DNA of 64,000 nucleotides from an uncultured Candidatus Saccharibacteria bacterium. Lineage in GTDB: Bacteria; Patescibacteriota; Saccharimonadia; Saccharimonadales; Saccharimonadaceae. Both the position numbers and the translations under genes were made by a program. Location: assembly GCA_947165465.1 (NCBI GenBank), contig CAMVAM010000004.1, forward strand, positions 40,623-104,622, given 5' to 3'. A model generated the notes under the pieces. The model made no database searches, had not been told where the DNA came from, and was given only the letters and a program-made list of their open reading frames with translations. Numbering within the stretch: the first letter of the stretch is position 1; each line of letters opens with the position of its first letter. This document shows, piece after piece, positions 32,212 to 40,745 of the stretch.

Positions 32212-32875
32212 CAGTATATTTGATGCCAGTACTACCGGACTGGAAATCACTACGGCCTTAATCTCGGCGGCGGTCGCGCTAGGGCTTGGTTTGGTGCTCG
32301 CAGTTACCCACATGAAGACCTCGCAGACGACTAAAGGATTCTTAATTACGCTTGCGGTCCTGCCACTTCTTGTGATGGCCGTGATGATTATGATTAACGG
32401 CAATCTCGGCACTTCAATTGCAATTCTAGGCGCCTTCTCACTTATCCGCTTCCGTTCCCTGCAAGGTCGCGCAAAAGACTTACTAGCCATCTTCTTTGCG
32501 ATGATGATTGGCCTCGCCTGTGGTATGGGCCATATCTTATTTGGCACAGTCATTACAGTAATCGCAGTCATTGCTATCATTCTGTTCAGCTTCACTAAAT
32601 TTCTCGAACCAGATCGTCACGACCGCGTCCTCAAAGTTGTGATCCCAGAAGACATGGATTATGATGAAGTGTTTGATGAAATCTTCAAAAAATACACCAC
32701 GCGCCATAATCTCGTTCGTATGAAGACCATGAATATGGGTAGCCTCTACAAACTAACTTATGATGTCAGAATGAAACATGGCGTGAAAGAAAAAGACTTC
32801 CTCGATGAAATCCGCGTTAAAAATATGAATCTAAAAGTCCTTCTTTCTGAGCCGTGCTTTGAAGAGGAGATTTAA
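32204..32875 (+). CDS. DUF4956 membrane protein
   Basis: 223 residues. About four membrane spans (LISAAVALGLGLVLAVTHM, FLITLAVLPLLVMAVMIMI, LAIFFAMMIGLACGMGHILF, VITVIAVIAIILFSF) and the motif NLGTSIAILGAFSLIRFRSLQGRAKDL, typical of DUF4956, precede a cytosolic ~85-residue C-terminal domain. DUF4956 proteins are commonly encoded with VTC proteins and may provide the membrane part of a polyphosphate or surface-polymer system; that partnership is inferred from linkage. It has an AAGGAG ribosome-binding site inside the VTC gene and shares ATG/TAA bases with the next gene. Confidence 0.88.
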   Translation: MFNSIFDASTTGLEITTALISAAVALGLGLVLAVTHMKTSQTTKGFLITLAVLPLLVMAVMIMINGNLGTSIAILGAFSLIRFRSLQGRAKDLLAIFFAMMIGLACGMGHILFGTVITVIAVIAIILFSFTKFLEPDRHDRVLKVVIPEDMDYDEVFDEIFKKYTTRHNLVRMKTMNMGSLYKLTYDVRMKHGVKEKDFLDEIRVKNMNLKVLLSEPCFEEEI

Positions 32876-34446
32876 TGAGCAGTAAAATAGACGGCAAATG
32901 GCTCGCTCTTGGTGCTATTACGTCGGCGGCTCTCGTCACGACAATAGTATTTAACATCAATCGTGACACGGCAAATGGCAACAAAGTTGAGCGCACGATT
33001 TCTACGGATAATGGTGATCTCAAAATCAATTGGGATAAATATCAGACATATGATGTTGCACTTGAATCGACCTACACTATCACGAAATCCGGCGTTTATC
33101 ATTTAACCGGCGAGCTTAAAGACGGCTCTGTGATTGTACGCGTCACAGATGGTGTAGTGAAGCTAATTCTCGATAATGCCACAATTATCAATTCGTCCGG
33201 CCCGGCTATCGCTTGTTATGAAGCAGATGATTTAGTTATCGAGCTGGTTGGCAAAAACACGCTCATGGATGGTGAAAAATATTCCGCTTCGCTCGACGAG
33301 GATGTAAATGGCGTAGTTTATTCAAAGGCTGATCTAACGTTTAATGGCTCCGGTTCTGTGACGATTCTCGCAAACTACCAAGACGGTATTGTTTCAAAAG
33401 ACGACCTAAAGTTTAATGGTGGCACTTACAATATTACAGCCAGTGACGACGGTATTCGTGGTAAAGACTCAGTCTACGTGGTTGACGGTAATTTCACCAT
33501 TAGTGCTGGCGCTGACGGTATTAAATCTACCAATGAAGAAACGGCCGGCAAAGGCTTTATCCTAATCGAAAAAGGCACATTTAAAATCACGGCCGGAGCT
33601 AAAGGCATTAAAGCTATCAATAGTATTTTGATTTATGATGGCGATATTGCCGTCACGTCTAAAGATGATGGCATCCATTCTAATAGTTATATTGGTATTA
33701 TCGGTGGTAACATTACGGTTTCGTCCGGCGATGATGGTATTCATGCCGATAAAGAATTAATTGTCGATGGTGGCAAGACCAATATCGAAAAAAGCTACGA
33801 AGGTCTCGAAGCTAAAGCTATCACTATTAACGATGGCGAAATCAACATCCTAGCTTCCGATGATGGCATGAATGCTGGTGGCGGTGCGGACTCTTCGGCT
33901 AACAATCGCCCAGGTGCCGGTGCCTTTGATGCCGACACTAGCTGCACACTAACGATTAATGGTGGCAAAATCTATGTAAATGCGGCCGGAGATGGCCTTG
34001 ACAGTAACGGCTACCTCACCTTTAATGGTGGCGAAGTCGTAGTGGATGGTCCAACCAATAACGGCAACGGCGCTCTCGATGCCGGCGCCGGAATCACAAT
34101 GAATGGCGGCTCAGTTATTGCGGTTGGTGCCAGTGGTATGGCCGAATCGCTCGGTACCGGCTCGTCGACTTATAATGCCAGTATCTACCTTAGCTCAGCC
34201 AAAAATGCCGATACGACTATCGAAATCAAGGATGCGGATGACAACGTGATCATTAGCCACGTGGCAGCTAAATCCTTTAATCATATCGCAGTTGGCAGCG
34301 ATAAGTTTGTACTTGGCGAAACTTATACGGTTTATCTAAACGGTGCCAAATATGAATCCTTTACGATTAATAGTATCGTGACTACGGTTGGCACCAATAA
34401 TAATAGTATGAATTCTAATCCTAGGATGCGTCAGCTGAACCGCTGA
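32875..34446 (+). CDS. Cthe_2159-like carbohydrate-binding beta-helix protein
   Basis: 523 residues. An N-terminal membrane span/signal (LALGAITSAALVTTIVFNI) leads to a repetitive right-handed beta-helix in which DDGI/DGIxS/DGIHA turns recur (SKDDGIHSNSYIGIIGGNITV, SGDDGIHADKELIVDGG). This matches the Cthe_2159-type domain, which binds polygalacturonate-like glycans in the founding protein. It shares one base with the DUF4956 gene, so the three genes form one unit. Its 3' end overlaps the convergent beta-lactamase-like gene by 26 bases. Likely a cell-surface glycan-binding protein. Confidence 0.85.
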   Translation: MSSKIDGKWLALGAITSAALVTTIVFNINRDTANGNKVERTISTDNGDLKINWDKYQTYDVALESTYTITKSGVYHLTGELKDGSVIVRVTDGVVKLILDNATIINSSGPAIACYEADDLVIELVGKNTLMDGEKYSASLDEDVNGVVYSKADLTFNGSGSVTILANYQDGIVSKDDLKFNGGTYNITASDDGIRGKDSVYVVDGNFTISAGADGIKSTNEETAGKGFILIEKGTFKITAGAKGIKAINSILIYDGDIAVTSKDDGIHSNSYIGIIGGNITVSSGDDGIHADKELIVDGGKTNIEKSYEGLEAKAITINDGEINILASDDGMNAGGGADSSANNRPGAGAFDADTSCTLTINGGKIYVNAAGDGLDSNGYLTFNGGEVVVDGPTNNGNGALDAGAGITMNGGSVIAVGASGMAESLGTGSSTYNASIYLSSAKNADTTIEIKDADDNVIISHVAAKSFNHIAVGSDKFVLGETYTVYLNGAKYESFTINSIVTTVGTNNNSMNSNPRMRQLNR

Positions 34447-35383
34447 CTGACATCGTATTGATACCGGCATGATAAGCTGCTTCGAATTCACTCCCGAAGC
34501 GGCTTATTTGTTGGTACGGGACATAACTAGACATCACGACTACAATAAAGTGGCGATTCTCGGCCGGAAATTCCACGATAGCGGCATCATCATAAATCGT
34601 CCAAGCTCTAGCATCTGGGCTGTAATTCCAACCGACTTTATTATAGACTTTGGCGGCAGTTGTAAAACCGGATGGCAATCCTTGACGCCAGTTATAAGTC
34701 GTAGTCGGTTGGTTCAGGAACGAATCTTTCATGACAGAAACCAAACTTTCGTCAGTGACCTCAGTATGATAGTAGAACATTAACATCATGTCTTTAATCT
34801 CGTTTGCAGTAGCCTGTAGGCTCGACACTGTGACAGACATCATGTTGAATTCATAATTTACAACATCATTCAAATGACTCTGTCCAATCTTAGACCATAA
34901 CGGCTCGGCACATCCGGAATCGGAAGAACGAATCGCCGCATCGAGACATTGAAGGATCGTATTTCCCCGTCCGTTTGCGATGGCATTTCTGTCCCATTCG
35001 CCTTTTTGTACCAGACGATAGCCATGATAAACGACATATAATTTATATAGCGACGCAGTTGCGAATTTAGTATCAGCATTATAAGAGCCGACAACTTTAT
35101 TGTGTTCGATGTCGAAGACAACTACACCTTTATTTCCGCCAATTGAATTCACCCAAGCATCAACGGTAGGTTGAAAATTGATTTCCGGAATTACCGGTTC
35201 CGGTTCAGGCTCCGGCTCCGGTTCTGGATCCTCAATACTGCTCGGCTCCGGTTCGTTCTTTGGCAAGTAGTTTACGCAGACATGAATCACTAATGTCGTA
35301 AATGATGCCACGATGGCGAATAGAAAAAATATCTTAATGAAGTTTTTTACGGACGAGCCTTTGCTAGCCTGTTGAGAAACCAT
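34421..35383 (-). CDS. Class A beta-lactamase-like serine hydrolase, membrane anchored
   Basis: 320 residues: an N-terminal span (FIKIFFLFAIVASFTTLVIHV), a PE-repeat linker (EDPEPEPEPEPEPVIPE), then a serine hydrolase domain. The SxxK motif is TASLYKLYV. SSDSG stands for the SDN loop, and NKVGW for the KTG strand. A role in peptidoglycan turnover or D,D-peptidase-type activity is as likely as beta-lactam hydrolysis. The Glu of the omega loop is not obvious. It overlaps the CapA-like gene by 37 bases and is transcribed with it. Confidence 0.75.
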   Translation of the reverse strand: MVSQQASKGSSVKNFIKIFFLFAIVASFTTLVIHVCVNYLPKNEPEPSSIEDPEPEPEPEPEPVIPEINFQPTVDAWVNSIGGNKGVVVFDIEHNKVVGSYNADTKFATASLYKLYVVYHGYRLVQKGEWDRNAIANGRGNTILQCLDAAIRSSDSGCAEPLWSKIGQSHLNDVVNYEFNMMSVTVSSLQATANEIKDMMLMFYYHTEVTDESLVSVMKDSFLNQPTTTYNWRQGLPSGFTTAAKVYNKVGWNYSPDARAWTIYDDAAIVEFPAENRHFIVVVMSSYVPYQQISRFGSEFEAAYHAGINTMSVSGSADAS

Positions 35384-36828
35384 ACTGCTGTCTCCTTATC
35401 CATTAATCTGGTTTGCATATCATCACCATAAACGGTTGGAACGAGTTTAGTTTGAAGCAGCTTGCCGTTGTAGAAATAGTGAGCGAGAATTAGGCTTCTA
35501 GTTGTGCCAGGCCACCAAACCTGATCAAAGAAGAGGTTACCGAGGCCATAATAAATCACGCCATTACCATATACTTCGAAGGTCTGAGTCTGGTGGGCGG
35601 ATGTACCAACTACAACATCGGCACCAAGGTCGATAATGTGTCTGAAGAGCCCGATTTGGTCTCCGGCTGCGGAGTTAGCATAATCACAAGTATAGTCCTC
35701 ATAAGTGGAGGCGTAAGCATTACATTCGTAATACTGAATATCAACAATCACGAAATCACCGGCTTTCTTGGCGTCCTGGATTTGTGGCCCAATCACTTCT
35801 TCGTAGTATTGGTTTGCACCTGGCGTGGAATCATAAGTAGCGCCACCGGTCGAAAGGTTGAAGGCGAGGAAAGTAATATTGCTTCCCTTCTGAGTAATGC
35901 GAAGTGGCACATAAGCTTCCTCGGCGCTTCTGCCACCACCCACAATCTTCATGCCATTATTTAGGTACGTCTCAACAGTTTCAATCGCAGCTTGGTCGCC
36001 ACAATCGATGTTATGGTTACCGGTGAGCTCTACGATATCAAGCCCAATTGCGGTGAGCGTATTAATGAAACGTTTGTCAGAGCAAATATTCCTGGTATTA
36101 GCGTAATCTGTAAATGATGATTCGTTTGAAGTATGAGTAAGATCAAAACTAGATAAATATTCACCGATTTGGGCGGCAAAATATGTGGCATCACCAACCT
36201 TATAAAGTTTTGCATTCATCCCACGCGAAAGTGCCGTGACACCGGTTTGCGCAAAAGTGAGCACGGTATCTTTTGATGGGAATGACTTGGTGTAAGTTTC
36301 TGCTACGAGTGGTTTGATTTCCTCGTCATATTTTTCGGATTCGAATTTAATGATTCTATAAATACCACCTTCGGAGAAAGAATCGAGATAGTATTTATTA
36401 TTAATTTTTAGAAGTGACATTTTGTCTGTCAAAGCACCGATGTCGACAATCGTCACATTTGGGTTCTCAAGTAACGCGTCGGCCGTCTCGGCATTAACAT
36501 TGTCAATTGTGAATTCATAGAAATCCGCTACTGGTACACGAATGCTATAAAGGAATTCGCCTTCAGCTAGTTCCGGTAGCACAAGTTCGTTTCGACCCGA
36601 AATCGTGACATCCTTATCGAGATCAATTTCTTCAGTGAAAATTTTGGCCAGTTCTTCTTTTTCAGCCTCACTTAAAGACTCATCATAATATACGACACCC
36701 GGAATTCTAAAGATACCGGTTTTCGTAAAAAATTGGACGCCGAAGAAAACTCCAGCACCCACAAATAAGAAACCAAATAAACAGATAAAAAATCGTTTTA
36801 GTCCAGAGCGTTTTTTCTTCCCAACCAT
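35347..36828 (-). CDS. CapA/PgsA-like metallophosphatase-fold surface protein
   Basis: 493 residues from the ATG at 36828 (MVGKKKRSGLKRF); the track start would lie inside the divergent GH97 gene. It has an N-terminal span and then a ~150-residue beta-rich region. The CapA-type domain shows VELTGNHNIDCG, FLAFNLS and VVVGTSAHQTQTFEVYGNGVIYYGLGNLFFD. In the first metal-binding loop the usual GDxMLGR reads TGVTALSR, so the Asp is missing. CapA/PgsA proteins act in poly-gamma-glutamate or capsule export. The start is 6 bases from its -10 box. Confidence 0.78.
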   Translation of the reverse strand: MVGKKKRSGLKRFFICLFGFLFVGAGVFFGVQFFTKTGIFRIPGVVYYDESLSEAEKEELAKIFTEEIDLDKDVTISGRNELVLPELAEGEFLYSIRVPVADFYEFTIDNVNAETADALLENPNVTIVDIGALTDKMSLLKINNKYYLDSFSEGGIYRIIKFESEKYDEEIKPLVAETYTKSFPSKDTVLTFAQTGVTALSRGMNAKLYKVGDATYFAAQIGEYLSSFDLTHTSNESSFTDYANTRNICSDKRFINTLTAIGLDIVELTGNHNIDCGDQAAIETVETYLNNGMKIVGGGRSAEEAYVPLRITQKGSNITFLAFNLSTGGATYDSTPGANQYYEEVIGPQIQDAKKAGDFVIVDIQYYECNAYASTYEDYTCDYANSAAGDQIGLFRHIIDLGADVVVGTSAHQTQTFEVYGNGVIYYGLGNLFFDQVWWPGTTRSLILAHYFYNGKLLQTKLVPTVYGDDMQTRLMDKETAVWFLNRLAKARP

Positions 36829-36834
36829 ATTTTT

Positions 36835-36854
36835 ATTATAACATATGCTATAAT
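36835..36854. promoter_or_regulatory. Back-to-back promoters, both predicted leaderless
   Basis: Minus-strand TATAAT (36835-36840) ends 6 bases before the CapA-like ATG. Plus-strand TATGCTATAAT (36844-36854) ends 7 bases before the GH97 ATG. The two hexamers are 8 bases apart, so polymerases should exclude each other. Confidence 0.65.
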
Positions 36855-36861
36855 TATATGT

Positions 36862-38823
36862 ATGTTTAAGTGGGCAAAATGGCTTAACGGTAGCGATACG
36901 GAAAAAGAAATAGTATCGCCAAACGGTCGCAATAAATGCATAGTCGCACTTAAGAATAAACAAATTTTCTATAAAGTTGATCGCGACAACAAACCAATTA
37001 TTGGGCTTTCCCGACTTGGTTTTGATATCTGTGGCGAAGAGATGCTTGGTAATAATTTAAGGGTTATTCGTATTGTTTCGAAGAATATCGACGAAACTAT
37101 TGAGATGCTTTGGGGTGAAGACAGACTAATTAAAAACAAATGTCGCGAAACCGCACTTTATTGTACTGAGGATAAAGACCCACGCCGTATTTTTACTTTA
37201 AGATTTCGCGTCTACGATAATGCAGTGGCTTTTCGCTACGAAATTCCACCGCAGCCCAAGTTTCAGCAAATCACAATCGCGGATGAGTTAACGGAATTCA
37301 ACATCGATTTAAATACTACAGTTTGGAAGATTCCAGCATATCAACCGGATCGCTATGAGTATAATTATGAAAAAGCTATCGTCTATGATTTGAAACACTC
37401 CGTTCATACTCCGCTCACCATGAGAACACCAAACGGTTGCTATATGTCGATTCATGAAGCGGCTCTTTACAACTATGGTTCTGCCACCATTAAGCTTAGT
37501 GCAGAAAATAAACTAAAAACCGATATCACGCCGCTTTCCGACGGAACTAAGGCTCATGTTTCCCTGCCATTTGAAACTCCGTGGCGCCTGATTATGATTG
37601 CGGATTCTGCCATCGAATTAACCACCAACCGTGTCATGTATTGTTTGAATGATCCGCCAAAAGGTGATTTCTCGTGGGTCAGAACCTTGAAGTTCATCGG
37701 CATTTGGTGGGCAATGTATGTCGGTGAATGGACCTGGGCTCCGGGCGAACGTCATGGTGCTACCACGCAGCACGCTAAGGAATATATTGATGCTGCAGTT
37801 AGATTAGGTATTGCCGGGCTTCTCATCGAAGGCTGGAATGATGGCTGGGAAGGCGACTGGCTTGAAAACGGCATTAATAATAGCTTCACCAAGTCGACAC
37901 CGGATTTTAATCTTCCAGAAGTAGCACGCTATGCCCGTGCCAGAGGAGTTGAAATCGTTGGTCATCACGAAACGGTGGGCTTTGTTGATAATTACGAAAA
38001 ACAACTGGAAGAAGCCTACAATTTCTACGCCGCAAACGGTGTGCATTTCATTAAGACTGGCTATGCCGGTTCACAAATTATGATTCATGGCAGACGTGAA
38101 TACCATCATTCGCAAGCCGGAGTGAATCATTATCAAAAAACTGTTGAACTTGCTGCCAAAAAACATATTTGTTTAGACATCCACGAGCCTATTAAAGGTA
38201 CCGGTATTGAAAGAACTTGGCCTAACCTTTTGTCACGCGAAGGTGCCCGTGGCCAGGAATATGAAGGTGGTGCAATTTCCCCGTCACATGCTTGTTATTT
38301 ACCTTACACCAGACTGCTTTCCGGTGGCATGGATTATACGAACGGAATCTTTGATTTGGCGAACAATGTCAAACGCATGTCCACTACCCTCACGCGCCAA
38401 ATTGCCTATTTCATCACGATTTATTCCGGCATGGCAATGGCGGCGGACCGCCCATACATTTATGAGGAAAGATTTAAAGATATGCTCAAATTCCTCCGCG
38501 ATGTGCCGACGAATTTTGAGCGTACAGTTCCGCTTGCCGGCGAAGTGGGTGAATATTATGTCGTGGCTAGAAAAGCCCGCAATGGCGACTGGTATATTGG
38601 CGGTGTTACTGACGAAACCGCAAGGCGTGTGAATATCGGGCTCAACTTCCTGGATGAGGGTGTTTATCAGGCCGAAATCTACGCCGATTCCGAAGACGCG
38701 CACTATCGCGACAACCAATTTGGTCACACTATTAGTACTAGAAATGTCAGCAAAACAGAGTCTATTGAACTCTACATGGCGCCGGGTGGCGGATTCGCTA
38801 TACGGCTTTCGCGGTCAAAATAA
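36862..38823 (+). CDS. GH97-family alpha-glycosidase (SusB-like)
   Basis: 653 residues without a signal peptide. An N-terminal beta-sandwich (SPNGRNKCIVALKNKQIFYKV, LRFRVYDNAVAFRYEIP) precedes a TIM barrel (KFIGIWWAMYVGEWTW, AAVRLGIAGLLIEGWNDGW, VEIVGHHETVG, ICLDIHEPIKGTGIERTWPN) and a C-terminal sandwich. GH97 members cleave alpha-glucosides or alpha-galactosides with a Ca2+ site. EGWNDGW and HETVG lie where catalytic acids are expected. The cytosolic location suits intracellular alpha-glucan use. The ATG follows its -10 by 7 bases. The 3' end overlaps the convergent sortase gene by 26 bases. Confidence 0.88.
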   Translation: MFKWAKWLNGSDTEKEIVSPNGRNKCIVALKNKQIFYKVDRDNKPIIGLSRLGFDICGEEMLGNNLRVIRIVSKNIDETIEMLWGEDRLIKNKCRETALYCTEDKDPRRIFTLRFRVYDNAVAFRYEIPPQPKFQQITIADELTEFNIDLNTTVWKIPAYQPDRYEYNYEKAIVYDLKHSVHTPLTMRTPNGCYMSIHEAALYNYGSATIKLSAENKLKTDITPLSDGTKAHVSLPFETPWRLIMIADSAIELTTNRVMYCLNDPPKGDFSWVRTLKFIGIWWAMYVGEWTWAPGERHGATTQHAKEYIDAAVRLGIAGLLIEGWNDGWEGDWLENGINNSFTKSTPDFNLPEVARYARARGVEIVGHHETVGFVDNYEKQLEEAYNFYAANGVHFIKTGYAGSQIMIHGRREYHHSQAGVNHYQKTVELAAKKHICLDIHEPIKGTGIERTWPNLLSREGARGQEYEGGAISPSHACYLPYTRLLSGGMDYTNGIFDLANNVKRMSTTLTRQIAYFITIYSGMAMAADRPYIYEERFKDMLKFLRDVPTNFERTVPLAGEVGEYYVVARKARNGDWYIGGVTDETARRVNIGLNFLDEGVYQAEIYADSEDAHYRDNQFGHTISTRNVSKTESIELYMAPGGGFAIRLSRSK

Positions 38824-39289
38824 GTCGATGCGTAGCATCTTGATTATCTAATTCTTCGCCAGCACAAGTCATTATTACAAGTGTATCCACGTCTTCTGAT
38901 TTTAAAATCTTATTCATATTGATTTCGCTTTTTAAAAGCGTAACTTTTTCTTTGATTTCGTAGCCGTGGCCGTTATACCAAACTACATCGCCCACGTTCG
39001 TCTCATCAAGTTTATAAAATACGGTCGAAGAGTGGCCAATTAATAAAGTTTTATTTGTAGCATCAGAGTAGCTCCCTACAATTGTGTCCGGAGTGTTGAG
39101 CTTTCGTCCGTCTAGTTGCAATTCAGTCACATCAGACATTAAGTCAATTGATGGGATACTAATTCTGGCCGAAACCTTATAATCAGTTGCTCCGGCCGGC
39201 ATAAATCCAATTAAAATATAAATCAAAAAGGCAAAAGCATAAAGAATCAAGATGCATTTCTTTGTGTCATAAGAATGCCTTATCTCCAC
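38798..39289 (-). CDS. Sortase family transpeptidase
   Basis: 163 residues. One N-terminal span (CILILYAFAFLIYILIGFM) precedes a sortase barrel. The catalytic triad is visible: His in LLIGHSSTVFYKL, Cys in TLVIMTCAGE and Arg in ATHRLILTA. Sortases attach surface proteins to peptidoglycan through LPxTG-like signals. The protein begins with a GTG behind AAAGGAGGT. No protein encoded in this window ends with an obvious LPxTG-span-basic tail, so its substrates must be elsewhere or use an unrecognised signal. Confidence 0.88.
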   Translation of the reverse strand: MEIRHSYDTKKCILILYAFAFLIYILIGFMPAGATDYKVSARISIPSIDLMSDVTELQLDGRKLNTPDTIVGSYSDATNKTLLIGHSSTVFYKLDETNVGDVVWYNGHGYEIKEKVTLLKSEINMNKILKSEDVDTLVIMTCAGEELDNQDATHRLILTAKAV

Positions 39290-39306
39290 AGACCTCCTTT
39301 TAAGTC

Positions 39307-39317
39307 ATTATAGCATA
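39307..39317 (-). promoter_or_regulatory. Extended -10 (TATGCTATAAT) of the sortase gene
   Basis: It lies 18 bases before the GTG at 39289, with a ribosome-binding site between. Confidence 0.55.
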
Positions 39318-39331
39318 AGAATTTAAAACCG

Positions 39332-39340
39332 TGTTATAAT
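39332..39340 (+). promoter_or_regulatory. -10 (TGTTATAAT) of the 39348 gene, leaderless
   Basis: The hexamer ends 7 bases before the ATG at 39348. Confidence 0.55.
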
Positions 39341-39347
39341 TTTGGTA

Positions 39348-39680
39348 ATGGAACGCATATCTGAAACTATCAGCAAAATCTACGAAAAATACCTGCCAAT
39401 CGTGAAAAAAGTTGGCGCAACGCTTGATGTTGATTTTCCGGATACTACAATTACGATTCGTGAAAAAGAACGCGTAGAACGCGATCTTGATAAAACTATG
39501 CAATCTGCCGTGAAGCGCGCCAAAACAAATGGCCGCATTGTTATTACCGTTCGCCCAGGTAAAGTCATTATCAAAGATAATGGCACTGTTCTATCCAAAA
39601 CTACTTGTGACCTACTCTCAACTGAGCATATCAACGTCAAATCCAGAGTCGGATTTGGTACTACTGTAACGATTAGCTAA
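39348..39680 (+). CDS. Stand-alone GHKL/HATPase-like mini-protein
   Basis: 110 residues from the ATG at 39348 (MERISETISKIY). It looks like the second half of a histidine-kinase ATPase domain: GRIVITVRPGKVIIKDNG resembles the G1 region (DxGxG, here DNGTV), and INVKSRVGFGTTVTIS resembles the final G2-strand segment. There is no HisKA helix pair, no N box with clear Asn and no sensor. It may be a divergent regulator of the anti-sigma type or a degraded kinase. The start is supported by the -10 spacing. It overlaps the convergent YgjP-like gene by 4 bases. Confidence 0.55.
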   Translation: MERISETISKIYEKYLPIVKKVGATLDVDFPDTTITIREKERVERDLDKTMQSAVKRAKTNGRIVITVRPGKVIIKDNGTVLSKTTCDLLSTEHINVKSRVGFGTTVTIS

Positions 39681-40222
39681 ACGCCAGGACTAAATAATTT
39701 CAGTTTCTTCTCGTGGGCTTTGTAATTTTTGTCGTGCGAACCAACTTCGGCCCAAAAGGCTTTAGAATGATCCATATGGTTTAGATGCGCTAGCTCATGT
39801 AGAATTACGTAATCACGGAGCGGTTCCGGCACATTCATGAGACCGATGTTTAAAGAGATCACGCGATTTGAAGAACAGCTTCCCCATCTAGTATTGGCAT
39901 GAGTTAGACGACATTTTTCGTATGAATAGCCATAAAGTTTAGCATGATACTCTAAGCGATAAGGAAGGTATTCTTTCGCTTTTTTCATCAATAGTTTCTT
40001 TTGATAGTCGCGCGAGCGTTGCTCTTTTGGATCTTTTACAGGAAGCTTTTCGCGAATTAATTCGCGATTGGAATTTAAAAATCTTTTAGCCAAAAAATCA
40101 GAAGTGTATTTTGGTACACTCATTTGGAGTCTACCTGAAGTAGAAATCGAAAAGCGCACAGATTTAGCCAGTGGGCTTTTTCGGACGACTACTTCGCCGA
40201 ATTCAGAATCATTTATGAGCAT
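39677..40222 (-). CDS. YgjP-like (DUF45) zinc metallopeptidase
   Basis: 181 residues. The metal-binding motif HELAHLNHMDHSKAFW and the upstream THANTRWGSCSSNRVISLN are diagnostic of the YgjP/DUF45 family. The protein is cytosolic. The cellular substrate is not known. It overlaps the downstream partner of the same strand (kinase-like gene at 40209) by 14 bases, so the two are coupled. Confidence 0.88.
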   Translation of the reverse strand: MLINDSEFGEVVVRKSPLAKSVRFSISTSGRLQMSVPKYTSDFLAKRFLNSNRELIREKLPVKDPKEQRSRDYQKKLLMKKAKEYLPYRLEYHAKLYGYSYEKCRLTHANTRWGSCSSNRVISLNIGLMNVPEPLRDYVILHELAHLNHMDHSKAFWAEVGSHDKNYKAHEKKLKLFSPGV

Positions 40223-40703
40223 CAGCTAAACCAGTAACCGCGTGTCTTGTTTGCGTTTCAAAAGTGTGCTTACCGGAAAGAATAATCGGGCGCTCGAGTT
40301 CGGAAGGGGCTTCGAGTTTTTCAATCGCTTCGTCGTAAGCACTTTTAGCTTTACTGACGGACTTAAAGCGTAGTTTCATGCGATTGCGAATAGTGGCGAT
40401 GTCGGTCTGAATCCAGATTAGGTCGACGTCATACCCTGCCACGATGAAGACATTTTTAACTTCTTGGCGTTGCTTCTCGGTGTCGAGACCGCCTTCAATA
40501 ATTACAGTATGTTTAGTATGAGTAATAAGCCCCAAGATGGCAATGATTTGCTCTCTCGAAAACTTATTCTTATTGGCGATATCATCTAAATCGTAATATG
40601 CCAAATTGAATTTGTTTGCGAATTTCATCGCAAAAGTTGTTTTGCCGCTACAAGGTGCACCGAAAACCAGAAGCGCGCGCGGTTTAGATTTTTTACCTTC
40701 CAT
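40209..40703 (-). CDS. P-loop AAA/zeta-like kinase
   Basis: 164 residues from the ATG at 40703 (MEGKKSKPRALLVFG). Walker A is FGAPCSGKTTFAMKFA; YYDLDDIANK supplies an acidic pair and VDLIWIQTDIATIRNRMKLRF resembles the LID region of small nucleotide or metabolite kinases. The substrate cannot be told. It precedes and overlaps the YgjP-like metallopeptidase gene. Confidence 0.75.
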   Translation of the reverse strand: MEGKKSKPRALLVFGAPCSGKTTFAMKFANKFNLAYYDLDDIANKNKFSREQIIAILGLITHTKHTVIIEGGLDTEKQRQEVKNVFIVAGYDVDLIWIQTDIATIRNRMKLRFKSVSKAKSAYDEAIEKLEAPSELERPIILSGKHTFETQTRHAVTGLADAHK

Positions 40704-40712
40704 AATACCCCC

Positions 40713-40723
40713 ATTGTAGCACA
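40713..40723 (-). promoter_or_regulatory. Extended -10 (TGTGCTACAAT)
   Basis: It ends 9 bases before the ATG at 40703, giving a very short leader. Confidence 0.5.
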
Positions 40724-40745
40724 AGTTTATCTATTAGTGCAAAAA

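Noticed and set aside
36829-36963. N-terminal extension of the CapA-like ORF
   Set aside because: It would lie inside the divergent GH97 gene and cross both promoters.
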